A stretch of DNA of 14,282 bases from Actinomycetes bacterium (GTDB taxonomy: Bacteria > Actinomycetota > Acidimicrobiia > Acidimicrobiales > UBA8190). Location of the stretch: positions 1-14,282 of the forward strand of contig JAJZYI010000042.1 in NCBI GenBank assembly GCA_021798135.1, read 5' to 3'. Shown here piece after piece: positions 1 to 6,728 of the stretch. The position numbers and the translations under genes are program-made. Each line of letters opens with the position of its first letter. The first letter of the stretch is position 1. The notes under the pieces were generated by a model, which saw only the letters and a program-made list of their open reading frames with translations, had not been told where the DNA came from and ran no database searches.

Positions 1-1
1 G

Positions 2-1801
2 GCTCCTGCGCCGGGCGACGTGCGGGCGCCGGCGGCTGCGGCACCGGGCGAGGGGTGGGCACCGGCGGCTGCGGCACCGGTCGGCGGGCGGCTGGCGACG
101 GGCGCAGCGGCAGCGGGGCGCGGTCCCCGGCTGGTCGTGCGCGACCTGGACGTCTCCATCGGCGGCACGCCGATCGTCACCGGCATCGACATGGACGTGG
201 GCCCGGGCCAGGTGGTGGCGCTGCTCGGCACCAACGGCGCCGGCAAGTCGACGACCCTGCGAGCGCTGGCGGGGTCGCTGGCGTCGCGGCGCGGTGCCGT
301 CGTGGTCGACGGCACGGACGTCACCGGCCTGCCGGTCGACCGGAGAGTGGGTCGCGGCGTCGTCCTCGTCCCGGGCGGGCGGGGCGTGTTCCCGTCGCTC
401 ACCGTCGCCGAGAACCTGCGGCTCGCCGGCTGGACCGCCCGTCGGAGGCCTGGCGGCCGGGCCGAGTTGGCCGAGTCGGCAGCGACCGTGGCGCGGCTCT
501 TCCCCCGCCTGTCCGAGCGGTCCTCGGTGGCGGCGGGGATGCTGTCGGGCGGCGAGCAGCAGATGCTGGCGCTCGCCCTGGGCCTGTTGTGCGGCCCGTC
601 GGTCCTGCTGGTCGACGAGCTCTCGCTCGGCCTTGCGCCGACGGTGGTGGCCGAGCTGCTCCGCGTCGTCGCGGCGCTGGCCAGCTCGGGGGTGGCTGTG
701 GTGCTGGTGGAGCAGTCGGTGAACATCGCCGCCGCCGTCGCGGACCAGGCCGTCTTCGTGGAGCGCGGGCGGGTCCGGTTCCGCGGGCCCACCGCCGAGC
801 TGCGGAGCCGGTCGGACCTGGTCCGGTCCGTGTTCCTCGGGAGCGGTGCGGGCGGCGAGGCGGTCGCCGCTGCCCGGCCCTCCGGGGCGCGTGCCCCCGT
901 GCCGGCGGTCGCCGCTGCCCGGCCCTCCGGGGCGCGTGCCCCCGTGCCGGGGGGCGCCGGGTCGAGCGGCGAGCCCGTGCCCCGGTCCGCCGGGCCGCCG
1001 GCGCTCGAGCTGCGCGAGGTGTCGCGCGGCTTCGGCGGTGTGGCCGCCGTCCGAACGGTGTCGCTGGCCGCCGGCACCGGGGAGATCGTCGGGCTCATCG
1101 GTGCGAACGGGGCCGGCAAGACGACGCTGCTCGACCTGGCGTCCGGGTTCGTCGCGCCCGAGCACGGCACGGTCCTGCTGGGCGGCAGGGACGTGACCCG
1201 GATGCCCCCCGCCGCGCGCGCCCGCCAGGGTCTCGGGCGAGTCTTCCAGGACGCCCGCCTGTTCCCGTCGCTGACCGTCACCGAGGCGGTGGCGGGCGCG
1301 CTCGAGCGCCGCGTGCCGGTGCGCGACCCGTTCCTCAGCCTGTGGTGGACGGCGGCGGTACGGTTCTCCGAGGAGGAGGTCGCCGCCCTGGCCGACGGCG
1401 CGATAGCTGCCATGGGCCTCGACCCCGTGCGCGACCGGCTGGTCTCCGAGCTGTCGACGGGAACCCGGAGGATCGTGGAGCTGGCGTGCGCCGGCGTGCA
1501 CCGGCCCGACGTCCTGCTGCTCGACGAGCCGAGCGCCGGCCTGGCCCAGCGCGAGTGCGAGGCCCTGGCCGCCCGCCTGCTCCGCCTGCGGGACGACACC
1601 GGCGCGTCCTTCGTGGTGGTCGAGCACGACGTCCCGTTCCTGGCATCGATCGCGGACCGGCTGGTCTGCATGCACCTGGGTGAGGTGGTGGCGTCAGGTC
1701 GGCCGGCCGACGTGCTGGCCGACCCGGTGGTGCTCCAGGCCTACCTCGGCACCGACGCGGTGGCCGTCGGCCGCTCCGGCCCGGCGCCCGCCGTGCGTTG
1801 A
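2..1801 (+). CDS. Fused LivF-LivG-type branched-chain amino acid ABC transporter ATPase (5' partial)
   Basis: Two complete ABC ATPase domains lie on one polypeptide; together they should power a HAAT-family (branched-chain amino acid/amide) importer at the inner face of the membrane. Counting from the GTG at position 20, domain 1 (about 38-275) is LivF-like: Walker A GTNGAGKS at 70-77, signature LSGGEQQ at 175-181, Walker B VLLVDE at 195-200 and the LivF-typical VEQS. Domain 2 (about 328-580) is LivG-like: Walker A at 361-368, VFQD Q-loop, Walker B VLLLDE at 498-503, VEHD with His536 and the LivG ending AYLG. Its signature is LSTGT, a degenerate form. A Pro/Ala-rich linker containing an exact 15-residue duplication joins the domains. 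The frame has no stop up to the left edge and starts inside another APAAAAP-repeat linker, so the GTG at 20 is probably internal and a further domain, perhaps a LivM permease, may lie upstream (inference). Confidence 0.9.
   Translation, partial: APAPGDVRAPAAAAPGEGWAPAAAAPVGGRLATGAAAAGRGPRLVVRDLDVSIGGTPIVTGIDMDVGPGQVVALLGTNGAGKSTTLRALAGSLASRRGAVVVDGTDVTGLPVDRRVGRGVVLVPGGRGVFPSLTVAENLRLAGWTARRRPGGRAELAESAATVARLFPRLSERSSVAAGMLSGGEQQMLALALGLLCGPSVLLVDELSLGLAPTVVAELLRVVAALASSGVAVVLVEQSVNIAAAVADQAVFVERGRVRFRGPTAELRSRSDLVRSVFLGSGAGGEAVAAARPSGARAPVPAVAAARPSGARAPVPGGAGSSGEPVPRSAGPPALELREVSRGFGGVAAVRTVSLAAGTGEIVGLIGANGAGKTTLLDLASGFVAPEHGTVLLGGRDVTRMPPAARARQGLGRVFQDARLFPSLTVTEAVAGALERRVPVRDPFLSLWWTAAVRFSEEEVAALADGAIAAMGLDPVRDRLVSELSTGTRRIVELACAGVHRPDVLLLDEPSAGLAQRECEALAARLLRLRDDTGASFVVVEHDVPFLASIADRLVCMHLGEVVASGRPADVLADPVVLQAYLGTDAVAVGRSGPAPAVR
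29..80 (+). repeat. Direct repeat of a 19-bp Pro/Ala-coding unit
   Basis: The 19-base string beginning CCGGCGGCTGCGG occurs at 29-47 and 62-80, 33 bases apart. It encodes two APAAAAP blocks with an 11-residue period. This low-complexity linker precedes the first ATPase domain and supports the view that the protein continues upstream of the window. Confidence 0.8.
860..949 (+). repeat. Perfect 45-bp tandem duplication in the ABC linker
   Basis: Two identical 45-base units (860-904 and 905-949) lie head to tail. Each encodes the 15 residues AVAAARPSGARAPVP in the flexible linker between the LivF-like and LivG-like domains. The unit is a multiple of three, so copy number can change without a frameshift. 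Confidence 0.95.
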
Positions 1802-1815
1802 AGGGGCGTGCGCGG

Positions 1816-2502
1816 TCAGGAGCCGATCAGCGGGACCCGGACGCTGCCCTGCTCGTCCGGCGCCGGGCCCGGCCGGCGCTCCCAGGTCTCGAGGCAGCTG
1901 TCCGAGCAGAACAGCACCAGGCGGCCCACCTTGTCCCGGCGGGTGGCGACCGCCGTCCCGACGGTGAGCGGGATGCCGCAGATCGGGTCGGGCTGGGCCG
2001 TGCCGTCGACCGGGCGCAGTCCCAGGCTCGCCACGGTGAGGGGCTCGTCCAGGCCCCGCAGCGACACCTGGGCGTCGGCCAGCACGGCGCCCCACGGTGG
2101 CAGGTGCTCCAGGGTCACCGGCGTCGCCAGCACCTGGTTGGGCGCGGCGATGTCGCACAGCCGGGAGGCGACGTTCACGGCATGGCCGATGTAGTCGTCG
2201 CCCTCCAGGAGGATGACGGCGCCTGACGTCACCCCGCAGGTGACGTCGATCATCATCGGCGACGCCACCACCGATCGCTGCAGCTCGAGCACGCTGGCCA
2301 GCACGGGCTCCGTCTCGACGCCGACGAGCATGGCCCCGTCGCCCAGCCACTTCGCGATGCGGATGCCGCGCCGCGAGCAGATCCCGCGGACGAGCGCCCG
2401 GAACTCGCTCACCAGCTGCACGGCGCGCTCGTCCCCCTCGCCGGCGGTGAGCGCCGAGAACCCCGACAGGTCGATGAAGCTGAACGTCCGCTGGACCCGC
2501 AC
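1816..2502 (-). CDS. Class III adenylate/guanylate cyclase with C-terminal YHS/TRASH-like Cys module
   Basis: The product (228 aa from GTG 2502) should make cAMP from ATP. The catalytic domain (about 7-165) keeps the class III residues: metal-binding Asp11 (FSFIDLSGFS) and Asp55 (KWLGDGAM), the adenine-selecting pair Lys51 and Asp103 (DDYIG), and transition-state Asn110 and Arg114 (VNVASR). An intact, ATP-preferring enzyme is therefore predicted. No transmembrane helix is visible, so it is probably cytosolic. Residues 173-211 form a short module, DPICG through FCSDSCLETW, with spacing Cys-x23-Cys-x3-Cys, like YHS/TRASH metal-binding domains. The frame stays open to an ATG at 2736. That longer start would overlap the hydrolase by 74 bases and run through a 23-bp tandem repeat and a hairpin, and its extra residues look non-coding. 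GTG 2502 is chosen but has only a weak ribosome site. The gene converges on the ABC gene, 14 bases away. Confidence 0.86.
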   Translation of the reverse strand: MRVQRTFSFIDLSGFSALTAGEGDERAVQLVSEFRALVRGICSRRGIRIAKWLGDGAMLVGVETEPVLASVLELQRSVVASPMMIDVTCGVTSGAVILLEGDDYIGHAVNVASRLCDIAAPNQVLATPVTLEHLPPWGAVLADAQVSLRGLDEPLTVASLGLRPVDGTAQPDPICGIPLTVGTAVATRRDKVGRLVLFCSDSCLETWERRPGPAPDEQGSVRVPLIGS

Positions 2503-2537
2503 CCCGAGATCGTCCCACGCGGGCGGGCCGTGGGCGA

Positions 2538-2570
2538 GCCGCGCGGCCGCGATCCGTCCGGCCGCGCGGC
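2538..2570. terminator. GC-rich hairpin between hydrolase and cyclase genes
   Basis: Arms GCCGCGCGGCC (2538-2548) and GGCCGCGCGGC (2560-2570) are a perfect 11-bp inverted repeat with an 11-base loop. It lies downstream of the hydrolase stop and just upstream of the chosen cyclase start. There is no T-run, so it could be a U-less terminator or attenuator, or simply a GC-rich sequence accident. Confidence 0.35.
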
Positions 2571-2589
2571 CGCCGATCTCACCGAGCTC

Positions 2590-2635
2590 GCCGGGGCGCG
2601 ATGCCGCGGTGCGCCGGGGCGCGATGCCGCGGTGC
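2590..2635. repeat. 23-bp perfect tandem duplication
   Basis: Two identical 23-base units (2590-2612 and 2613-2635, starting GCCGGGGCGCGATGCC) lie between the hydrolase stop at 2663 and the cyclase start. The unit length is not a multiple of three, which argues that this stretch is intergenic and supports the shorter cyclase. Confidence 0.85.
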
Positions 2636-2662
2636 GCCGGGAAGCCGGGTGGCGCCGCCCGG

Positions 2663-3709
2663 TCAGCTCGCCTGGTCGGTGGCCGGCAGCGCGGCCAGGT
2701 GCCGCCGGACCCGGCCGGTGCGGCCGGCAGGCGCATCGGGCGCCATGGCGCGCCAGCGGCTGGTGACCTCGTCGCGGAAGGCCCGGCCGTCGGCCAGGTA
2801 CCGCAGGACGTCGGCCTGGCCCTGCGGGCGCGGCAGCATCCACGAGTGCCCCCCCGGCACCCACACCACCCGCCGCTGGGTCAGCGAGCCGAGCTCCGCC
2901 GCCGTCGCCGGCGGCACGACCCGGTCGAAGCAGCCCCACACCGGCAGGATCGGCATCCCGGTGCCGGCGACCCGGGCCACCGTGTCGCGCAGGTCGAGGC
3001 GCAGCAGCATGGACGCGATCGGGACGAGCCGACCGGTCACGAGCAGGTTGCGCCTGGCGTCGGGCAGGGTCATGCGCATGGTGGAGCCGGGTCGCCTGCC
3101 GACGAGCAGGTCGGGGAAGTCGAGGACGACGGCGGCCACCAGGTCGGCGATGCCGGCGAGGTCGGGAGCGACCGGCGCGACCATGCCGACGACCGGCCCG
3201 TGCCGCGACCGCCACGCGGGCGTGGCGACGCCAGCTCGGTAGATCACGCCGAGCACCCGTTCGGGCTCGCTGTCGGCCAGCGCCATGGCCACGGCGCCGC
3301 CCATGGAATGGCCCAGGACCACGCACGGGCCGGCGCCGACGTGGTCCAGCACCTCGGAGACGGCTGCGGCGAGCTGGCCGATCCCCACGCTGGGCCCGGG
3401 AAGGGGGTCGCTGCCGGCGAACCCGGGCAGGCAGGGGTTGACGACCCGCCAGCCGAAGCGCTCGGCCAGGTCGGCGCTCTCGCGCCAGTACATCGTTCCT
3501 CCGGCGAAGTAGCCGTGGATGTTGACCGCCCAGATCGGCGGCGAGCCGGGCCCGTCGGGACCCGAGGCGGCGGTGTTGTCCGACACGGCGAAGTTCACGC
3601 GCCGCCCGGTGACGTGCATCTGCCCGGGGACCATGCGTACCGCCCGCCGGGCCCCGCGGCCGCGGTGGCGGGTCCCTGACCCGCGTTCCGGCCGAGCTGA
3701 CGTCGCCAT
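2663..3709 (-). CDS. Alpha/beta hydrolase-fold protein
   Basis: A 348-aa serine hydrolase, probably an esterase or lipase-like enzyme; the substrate cannot be read from the sequence. The fold's landmarks are present in order: oxyanion-loop His65-Gly66 (NIHGYFAGG), nucleophile elbow GHSMGG with Ser135, catalytic acid Asp262 in WGCFDRVVPP, and catalytic His288 in PGGHSW. Residues about 145-245 form the cap region. The first 25-30 residues are Arg/Gly-rich and poorly conserved-looking, so starts at ATG 3634 or 3619 are possible. The ATG at 3709 is preferred because a TAGCCT hexamer ends 7 bases before it; GGAGG is also present but only one base from the ATG, too close for normal use. The 3' end is followed by the cyclase on the same strand, about 160 bases away with the short cyclase start. 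Confidence 0.88.
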   Translation of the reverse strand: MATSARPERGSGTRHRGRGARRAVRMVPGQMHVTGRRVNFAVSDNTAASGPDGPGSPPIWAVNIHGYFAGGTMYWRESADLAERFGWRVVNPCLPGFAGSDPLPGPSVGIGQLAAAVSEVLDHVGAGPCVVLGHSMGGAVAMALADSEPERVLGVIYRAGVATPAWRSRHGPVVGMVAPVAPDLAGIADLVAAVVLDFPDLLVGRRPGSTMRMTLPDARRNLLVTGRLVPIASMLLRLDLRDTVARVAGTGMPILPVWGCFDRVVPPATAAELGSLTQRRVVWVPGGHSWMLPRPQGQADVLRYLADGRAFRDEVTSRWRAMAPDAPAGRTGRVRRHLAALPATDQAS

Positions 3710-3716
3710 GCCTCCG

Positions 3717-3722
3717 AGGCTA
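3717..3722 (-). promoter_or_regulatory. Candidate leaderless -10 (TAGCCT) of hydrolase gene
   Basis: On the minus strand TAGCCT is followed by 7 bases and then ATG 3709. This matches actinobacterial TANNNT -10 elements at leaderless starts. No clear -35 is seen. Confidence 0.5.
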
Positions 3723-3873
3723 GCGGAGCGTCACTGCGGCGTTGCTGCACGTGACCCCTGGTGGGAGCGGCGTTCCGCGCCTGCAGGCGATGACGCTGTG
3801 CCCGCCCGGTCGCGCCCGGCGCGTGCGAAACCCCGGCTGCGTGCTTCGGCGCCGCAGGGCGGGCTGCGTGCGG

Positions 3874-3889
3874 TGACGGCGTGCCGTCA
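3874..3889. terminator. Inverted repeat downstream of the flavin oxidoreductase gene
   Basis: TGACGGC and GCCGTCA arms with 2 bases between them (equivalent to a 6-bp stem with loop CGTG) lie 11 bases after the stop codon at 3901. A second short palindrome, CCCCTCGGGG (3891-3900), abuts the stop. There is no T-run. The remainder of the 3710-3900 gap shows nothing coding. Confidence 0.4.
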
Positions 3890-3900
3890 ACCCCTCGGGG

Positions 3901-4890
3901 TCATGAGGGCTGGTCGGACCCGGCGGTCGCCAGACCTGCCGCCCGCCGGAGCGCGGCGGCCGCCTCGTCGACCATGGAGCGCACGAGGTCGGCGGCGGGC
4001 CGCAGAGCGGCGATCGCACCGACGCCCTGGCCGGCCGGGTAGCCCTCGCGGTCGGGGTCCACCCCCGGGGTGGCGTCGTCGCCGCCCAGGTGGAAGGCCT
4101 GGTCGCCGAAGGAGCGGACGAGCTGGTCGGGGAAGCGGGCGAGCTCCTCGGGGTGCTGCTCGAAGTGGTCGGTGTAGGCGTTGCGCAGCACGCGCATCGT
4201 CTTGCCCGAGTATGCCCGGCTGACCACGGTGCCGTCCTCGGCGCTGGCCAGCAGGCGGTCCTTGTAGCCGGTGACTGCCCGGGCCTCGGGCGTGGCGATG
4301 AAGCGGGTGCCGACCCACACGCCGTCGGCACCGAGGGCGAGCGCCGCGGCCAGCCCTCGACCGTCGGCGATGCCGCCGGCGGCGACGACGGGCACCCGGT
4401 CGCCCACGGCGTCGACGACCTGGGGCACCAGCGGCAGGGTGGCGACGCTCCCCGTGTGGCCGCCAGCCTCGGTGCCCTGGGCGACGACGATGTCGCAGCC
4501 GGCGTCGGCGGCCCGCCGGGCGTGGTCCACCTTGCCGCACATGTTGACCACCAGCACGCCGTGCGCGTGGCAGAGGTCGACGACGCCGCCGGGGACGCCC
4601 AGGCCGGCGACGAACACCGACGCGCCGCCGGCGATCACGGCCTCGACCTGCGCCGTGAGGTCGCCCGGCATGGCGGTGAGCAGGTCGACGCCGAAGGGCC
4701 GGTCGGTGAGGGAGCGGACGGCTGCCATCTCCTGCACCATCTCGGGCGTCGACATGGTCGACGCGCCGAGGCACCCGAAGCCTCCGGCGGCGGAGACGGC
4801 GGCGACCAGCCGGTGGTAGGAGACGCCCCCCATGCCGGCCAGCATCACGGGGTGCTCGACCTGCAGGAGCTCCGTCAACCTGGTCCGCAC
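3901..4890 (-). CDS. NAD(P)H-dependent flavin oxidoreductase / nitronate monooxygenase family
   Basis: A 329-aa FMN-binding TIM-barrel protein of the nitronate monooxygenase (2-nitropropane dioxygenase-like) family. These enzymes oxidise nitronates or reduce enones; the true substrate here is unknown. Visible signatures are the N-terminal HPVMLAGMGG (13-22), AQGTEAGGHTG (138-148) carrying His145, the proposed catalytic base in the family, and the FMN-phosphate loop AAGGIADGRG (170-179) followed by GADGVWVGTRF. The GTG at 4890 is chosen over an upstream ATG at 4962 because GAGGAGGGG lies 2-3 bases before it and homology begins at once (RTRLTELLQVEHP). This is the clearest leadered gene of the minus-strand run. 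It is not overlapped by its neighbours. Confidence 0.92.
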   Translation of the reverse strand: MRTRLTELLQVEHPVMLAGMGGVSYHRLVAAVSAAGGFGCLGASTMSTPEMVQEMAAVRSLTDRPFGVDLLTAMPGDLTAQVEAVIAGGASVFVAGLGVPGGVVDLCHAHGVLVVNMCGKVDHARRAADAGCDIVVAQGTEAGGHTGSVATLPLVPQVVDAVGDRVPVVAAGGIADGRGLAAALALGADGVWVGTRFIATPEARAVTGYKDRLLASAEDGTVVSRAYSGKTMRVLRNAYTDHFEQHPEELARFPDQLVRSFGDQAFHLGGDDATPGVDPDREGYPAGQGVGAIAALRPAADLVRSMVDEAAAALRRAAGLATAGSDQPS

Positions 4891-4904
4891 TGCCCCTCCT
4901 CGGT
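4891..4904 (-). promoter_or_regulatory. Strong ribosome binding site deciding the start at 4890
   Basis: The minus strand reads GAGGAGGGGCA directly before the GTG at 4890. This near-consensus Shine-Dalgarno sequence makes the longer start at 4962 unlikely. Confidence 0.75.
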
Positions 4905-4925
4905 CGGTCCCGGCCTTGACCGCCC

Positions 4926-4955
4926 GGTCTAGTACGCGGGGCCCGACTGGGTCAA
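4926..4955 (-). promoter_or_regulatory. Possible promoter of the flavin oxidoreductase gene
   Basis: On the minus strand TTGACC (4955-4950) is followed after 18 bases by TAGACC (4931-4926); an overlapping TACTAG gives a 15-base spacer. The start codon is about 35 bases downstream, which fits a leadered transcript carrying the strong ribosome site. The -10 match is imperfect. Confidence 0.35.
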
Positions 4956-5043
4956 TCGCCACGGCTGTGCGAGGCGGTCGTGCCTGGCGTCGGCGCCTCC
5001 ACCGGCGCTGCCGGCCGTGGTCGGTGACGCAAGCCCCCCGGGT

Positions 5044-5334
5044 TCAGTCGAGCTCCACCCAGCCGCGTTCGGTGCCGACGACCTCCACCTCGGGGTGGGA
5101 CCAGACGAAGCGCTCGGCACGCTCGACGAGCGTTGCGGCGTGGCTGGCGGTGCTCGCCACGGCGGCGAAGCCGATGGCGGCCTGCTGCCATCGGTCGTGC
5201 GGGCCGACCTCGGCGGCCGACACCCCGAAGCGGTGGCGGCTGGTCTCCACGAGGTGGCGGACGATCGACCGGCGGTGCTTCAGCGAAGCCGACTGGCCGA
5301 GGTGGAGCTCCATGCGCACGGCGGCGACGTACAC
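5044..5334 (-). CDS. DUF503 (YlxP-like) small protein
   Basis: The 96-aa product has the size and motifs of the DUF503 family: an N-terminal strand with LHLGQSASLKHRRS, then HRFGVSAAEVG, the DRWQQAAIGFAAVAS block and an acidic C-terminus. The family's B. subtilis member is YlxP, found in the nusA-infB operon; a ribosome-linked role has been proposed but the biochemical function is not established. Here the gene stands alone, not beside rbfA or infB. The GTG at 5334 is supported by TAGCCT ending 6 bases upstream. The 150 bases downstream, before the flavin oxidoreductase gene, hold that gene's promoter region and no other gene. Confidence 0.88.
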   Translation of the reverse strand: MYVAAVRMELHLGQSASLKHRRSIVRHLVETSRHRFGVSAAEVGPHDRWQQAAIGFAAVASTASHAATLVERAERFVWSHPEVEVVGTERGWVELD

Positions 5335-5340
5335 CGGCAG

Positions 5341-5346
5341 AGGCTA
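5341..5346 (-). promoter_or_regulatory. Candidate leaderless -10 (TAGCCT) of DUF503 gene
   Basis: Minus-strand TAGCCT, then 6 bases, then GTG 5334. Transcription starting at the GTG itself would give a leaderless mRNA. No Shine-Dalgarno sequence is visible. Confidence 0.55.
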
Positions 5347-5417
5347 CCGGCGGCCCGCCCCCGGGGTCCGGCCGGTGGTTCCCGCCGGCCGGTGCGGCCG
5401 GTCCGGGCCAACGGGGC

Positions 5418-5454
5418 GCACCTGGACGGACCGGCGGCACCTGGACCGACCGGC
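5418..5454. repeat. Imperfect 18-bp direct repeat
   Basis: GCACCTGGACGGACCGGC (5418-5435) recurs as GCACCTGGACCGACCGGC (5437-5454), 17 of 18 identical with a 19-base period. It lies in the non-coding gap between the acyl-CoA dehydrogenase stop and the DUF503 promoter. Confidence 0.75.
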
Positions 5455-5476
5455 AGGACGACCTGCCCAGTCCTGC
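5453..5476 (-). terminator. Short hairpin after the acyl-CoA dehydrogenase stop
   Basis: GCAGGAC (5453-5459) and GTCCTGC (5470-5476) form a perfect 7-bp stem with a 10-base loop, directly beyond the stop codon at 5477. No U-tract follows, so terminator function is tentative. Confidence 0.35.
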
Positions 5477-6673
5477 CTAGTTGCGCGGCACCTCGGCCCA
5501 CGGCCGGTCCTTGTCGGACCGTGGCTCGCCCGGCAGCCCCAGCACGCGCTCGCCCAGGATGTTGCGCATGATCTCCGACGTCCCGCCCTCGATGGTGTTC
5601 GCCCTCGAGCGCAGGAACGCCCAGCGCGGGTCCTCGCCGACGAAGCCGGCCCGGTCGGGTCGCCGCGTGACGTACCCGGTCGGCGACAGGGTCCCCTGCA
5701 TCCCCTGCAGGTCGACGCAGAGCTCGTAGATGCGCTGATTGAGGTCGGCCGACACGAGCTTGGCCACGGACCCCTCGGGCCCTGGCGTGCCGACCTGGCG
5801 GAGCTGGCGGGCCCGCTGGTTCGTGAGCCGGGCCACCTCGGCCTCCACCCACAGGCGCATCAGGCGGTCGCGCTCGGCACCGCTGCCAGCGCCGCGGTCA
5901 CGCCAGATCGCGACCGCCTCGCCGATCGGTCCGGTCCCCCGCGGCGGCACGCCGCCGCCGATGGCCACCCGTTCGTTCATGAGCGTGGTGGTCGCCACCC
6001 GCCATCCCGCGCCCACCTCGTCCAGGCGGTCGCCGTCGGGGATGCGGACGTCGGTGAAGAACACCTCGTTGAACTCGGCGTCGCCCGTCATCTGCCGCAG
6101 CGGCCGGACCTCCACGCCCGGCGCGTGCATGTCGACGACGAAGTAGGTCATGCCCCGGTGCTTGGGCACGTCGGGGTCGGTCCGGGCCAGCAGCATCCCC
6201 CAGCGTGCCGTGTGGGCGAGGGTGGTCCACACCTTCTGGCCGTTCACCACCCACTCGTCGCCGTCGCGCTCGGCGCGGGTGGCGAGCCCGGCGACGTCGG
6301 AGCCGGCGCCGGGCTCGCTGAAGAGCTGGCACCAGATCTCCTCGCAGGTGAACAGGGGCCGGAGCCACCGCCGGCGTTGCGCCGGCGTGCCGTGGGCGGC
6401 GATCGTCGGCGCGCCCATGCCGTAGCCGATCACGTTGCGGGCGGTCTCGTCCGGCGCGCCGGCCCGGTGCAACCGGCGCTCGACCGCCCCCTGCAGGTCG
6501 GGGTGGAGCTCGAGCCCGCCGTCGCCCTCGGGGAACCACACCCACGCCAGGCCGGCGTCGAAGCGCGCGCCGAGGAACTCCGCCGGGGGCGTGGTCGCCG
6601 GCGGGTGACCGGCCAACAGGTCGTCGACCCGGCGGGCCAGGTCGGCAGCGGTCGTCGTCTGCGTGGTGGACAC
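5477..6673 (-). CDS. Acyl-CoA dehydrogenase (FadE-like)
   Basis: A full-length 398-aa flavoprotein that should introduce an alpha,beta double bond into an acyl-CoA, passing electrons to ETF. Domains in order are the N-terminal helical domain, the middle beta domain with CQLFSEPGAGSDVAGL (FAD/substrate loop) and NGQKVWTT, and the C-terminal helical domain. The latter ends with NTIEGGTSEIMRNILGERVL, in which Glu362 is at the usual catalytic-base position, then the common tail LGLPGEPRSDK. Acyl chain specificity (fatty acid, steroid side chain or other) cannot be assigned. Start: GTG 6673, immediately followed by a Thr-rich leader, has TAGCCT 6 bases upstream and no Shine-Dalgarno sequence. A perfect inverted repeat lies just upstream of that hexamer. 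Confidence 0.93.
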   Translation of the reverse strand: MSTTQTTTAADLARRVDDLLAGHPPATTPPAEFLGARFDAGLAWVWFPEGDGGLELHPDLQGAVERRLHRAGAPDETARNVIGYGMGAPTIAAHGTPAQRRRWLRPLFTCEEIWCQLFSEPGAGSDVAGLATRAERDGDEWVVNGQKVWTTLAHTARWGMLLARTDPDVPKHRGMTYFVVDMHAPGVEVRPLRQMTGDAEFNEVFFTDVRIPDGDRLDEVGAGWRVATTTLMNERVAIGGGVPPRGTGPIGEAVAIWRDRGAGSGAERDRLMRLWVEAEVARLTNQRARQLRQVGTPGPEGSVAKLVSADLNQRIYELCVDLQGMQGTLSPTGYVTRRPDRAGFVGEDPRWAFLRSRANTIEGGTSEIMRNILGERVLGLPGEPRSDKDRPWAEVPRN

Positions 6674-6679
6674 GGGACC

Positions 6680-6685
6680 AGGCTA
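6680..6685 (-). promoter_or_regulatory. Candidate leaderless -10 (TAGCCT) of acyl-CoA dehydrogenase gene
   Basis: Minus-strand TAGCCT followed by GGTCCC and then GTG 6673: a 6-base gap that would put the first transcribed base at the start codon. Confidence 0.55.
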
Positions 6686-6707
6686 TGCCCGGCGTCGTCG
6701 CCGGGCA
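6686..6707 (-). promoter_or_regulatory. Perfect 9-bp inverted repeat: operator or terminator
   Basis: Arms TGCCCGGCG (6686-6694) and CGCCGGGCA (6699-6707) with a 4-base loop abut the TAGCCT -10 hexamer of the acyl-CoA dehydrogenase gene and cover where its spacer and -35 would be. They also lie 21 bases downstream of the stop of the preceding DUF2510 gene, so the element may be that gene's terminator, a repressor operator, or both. Confidence 0.5.
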
Positions 6708-6728
6708 CCTGGGCGAGCCGGCGGCGGG

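Noticed and set aside
2213..3679. Long plus-strand open frame opposite the cyclase and hydrolase genes
   Set aside because: It is antisense to two genes with intact catalytic motifs; its translation is Arg/Gly/His-rich with no recognisable domain, as expected from GC-rich shadow frames.
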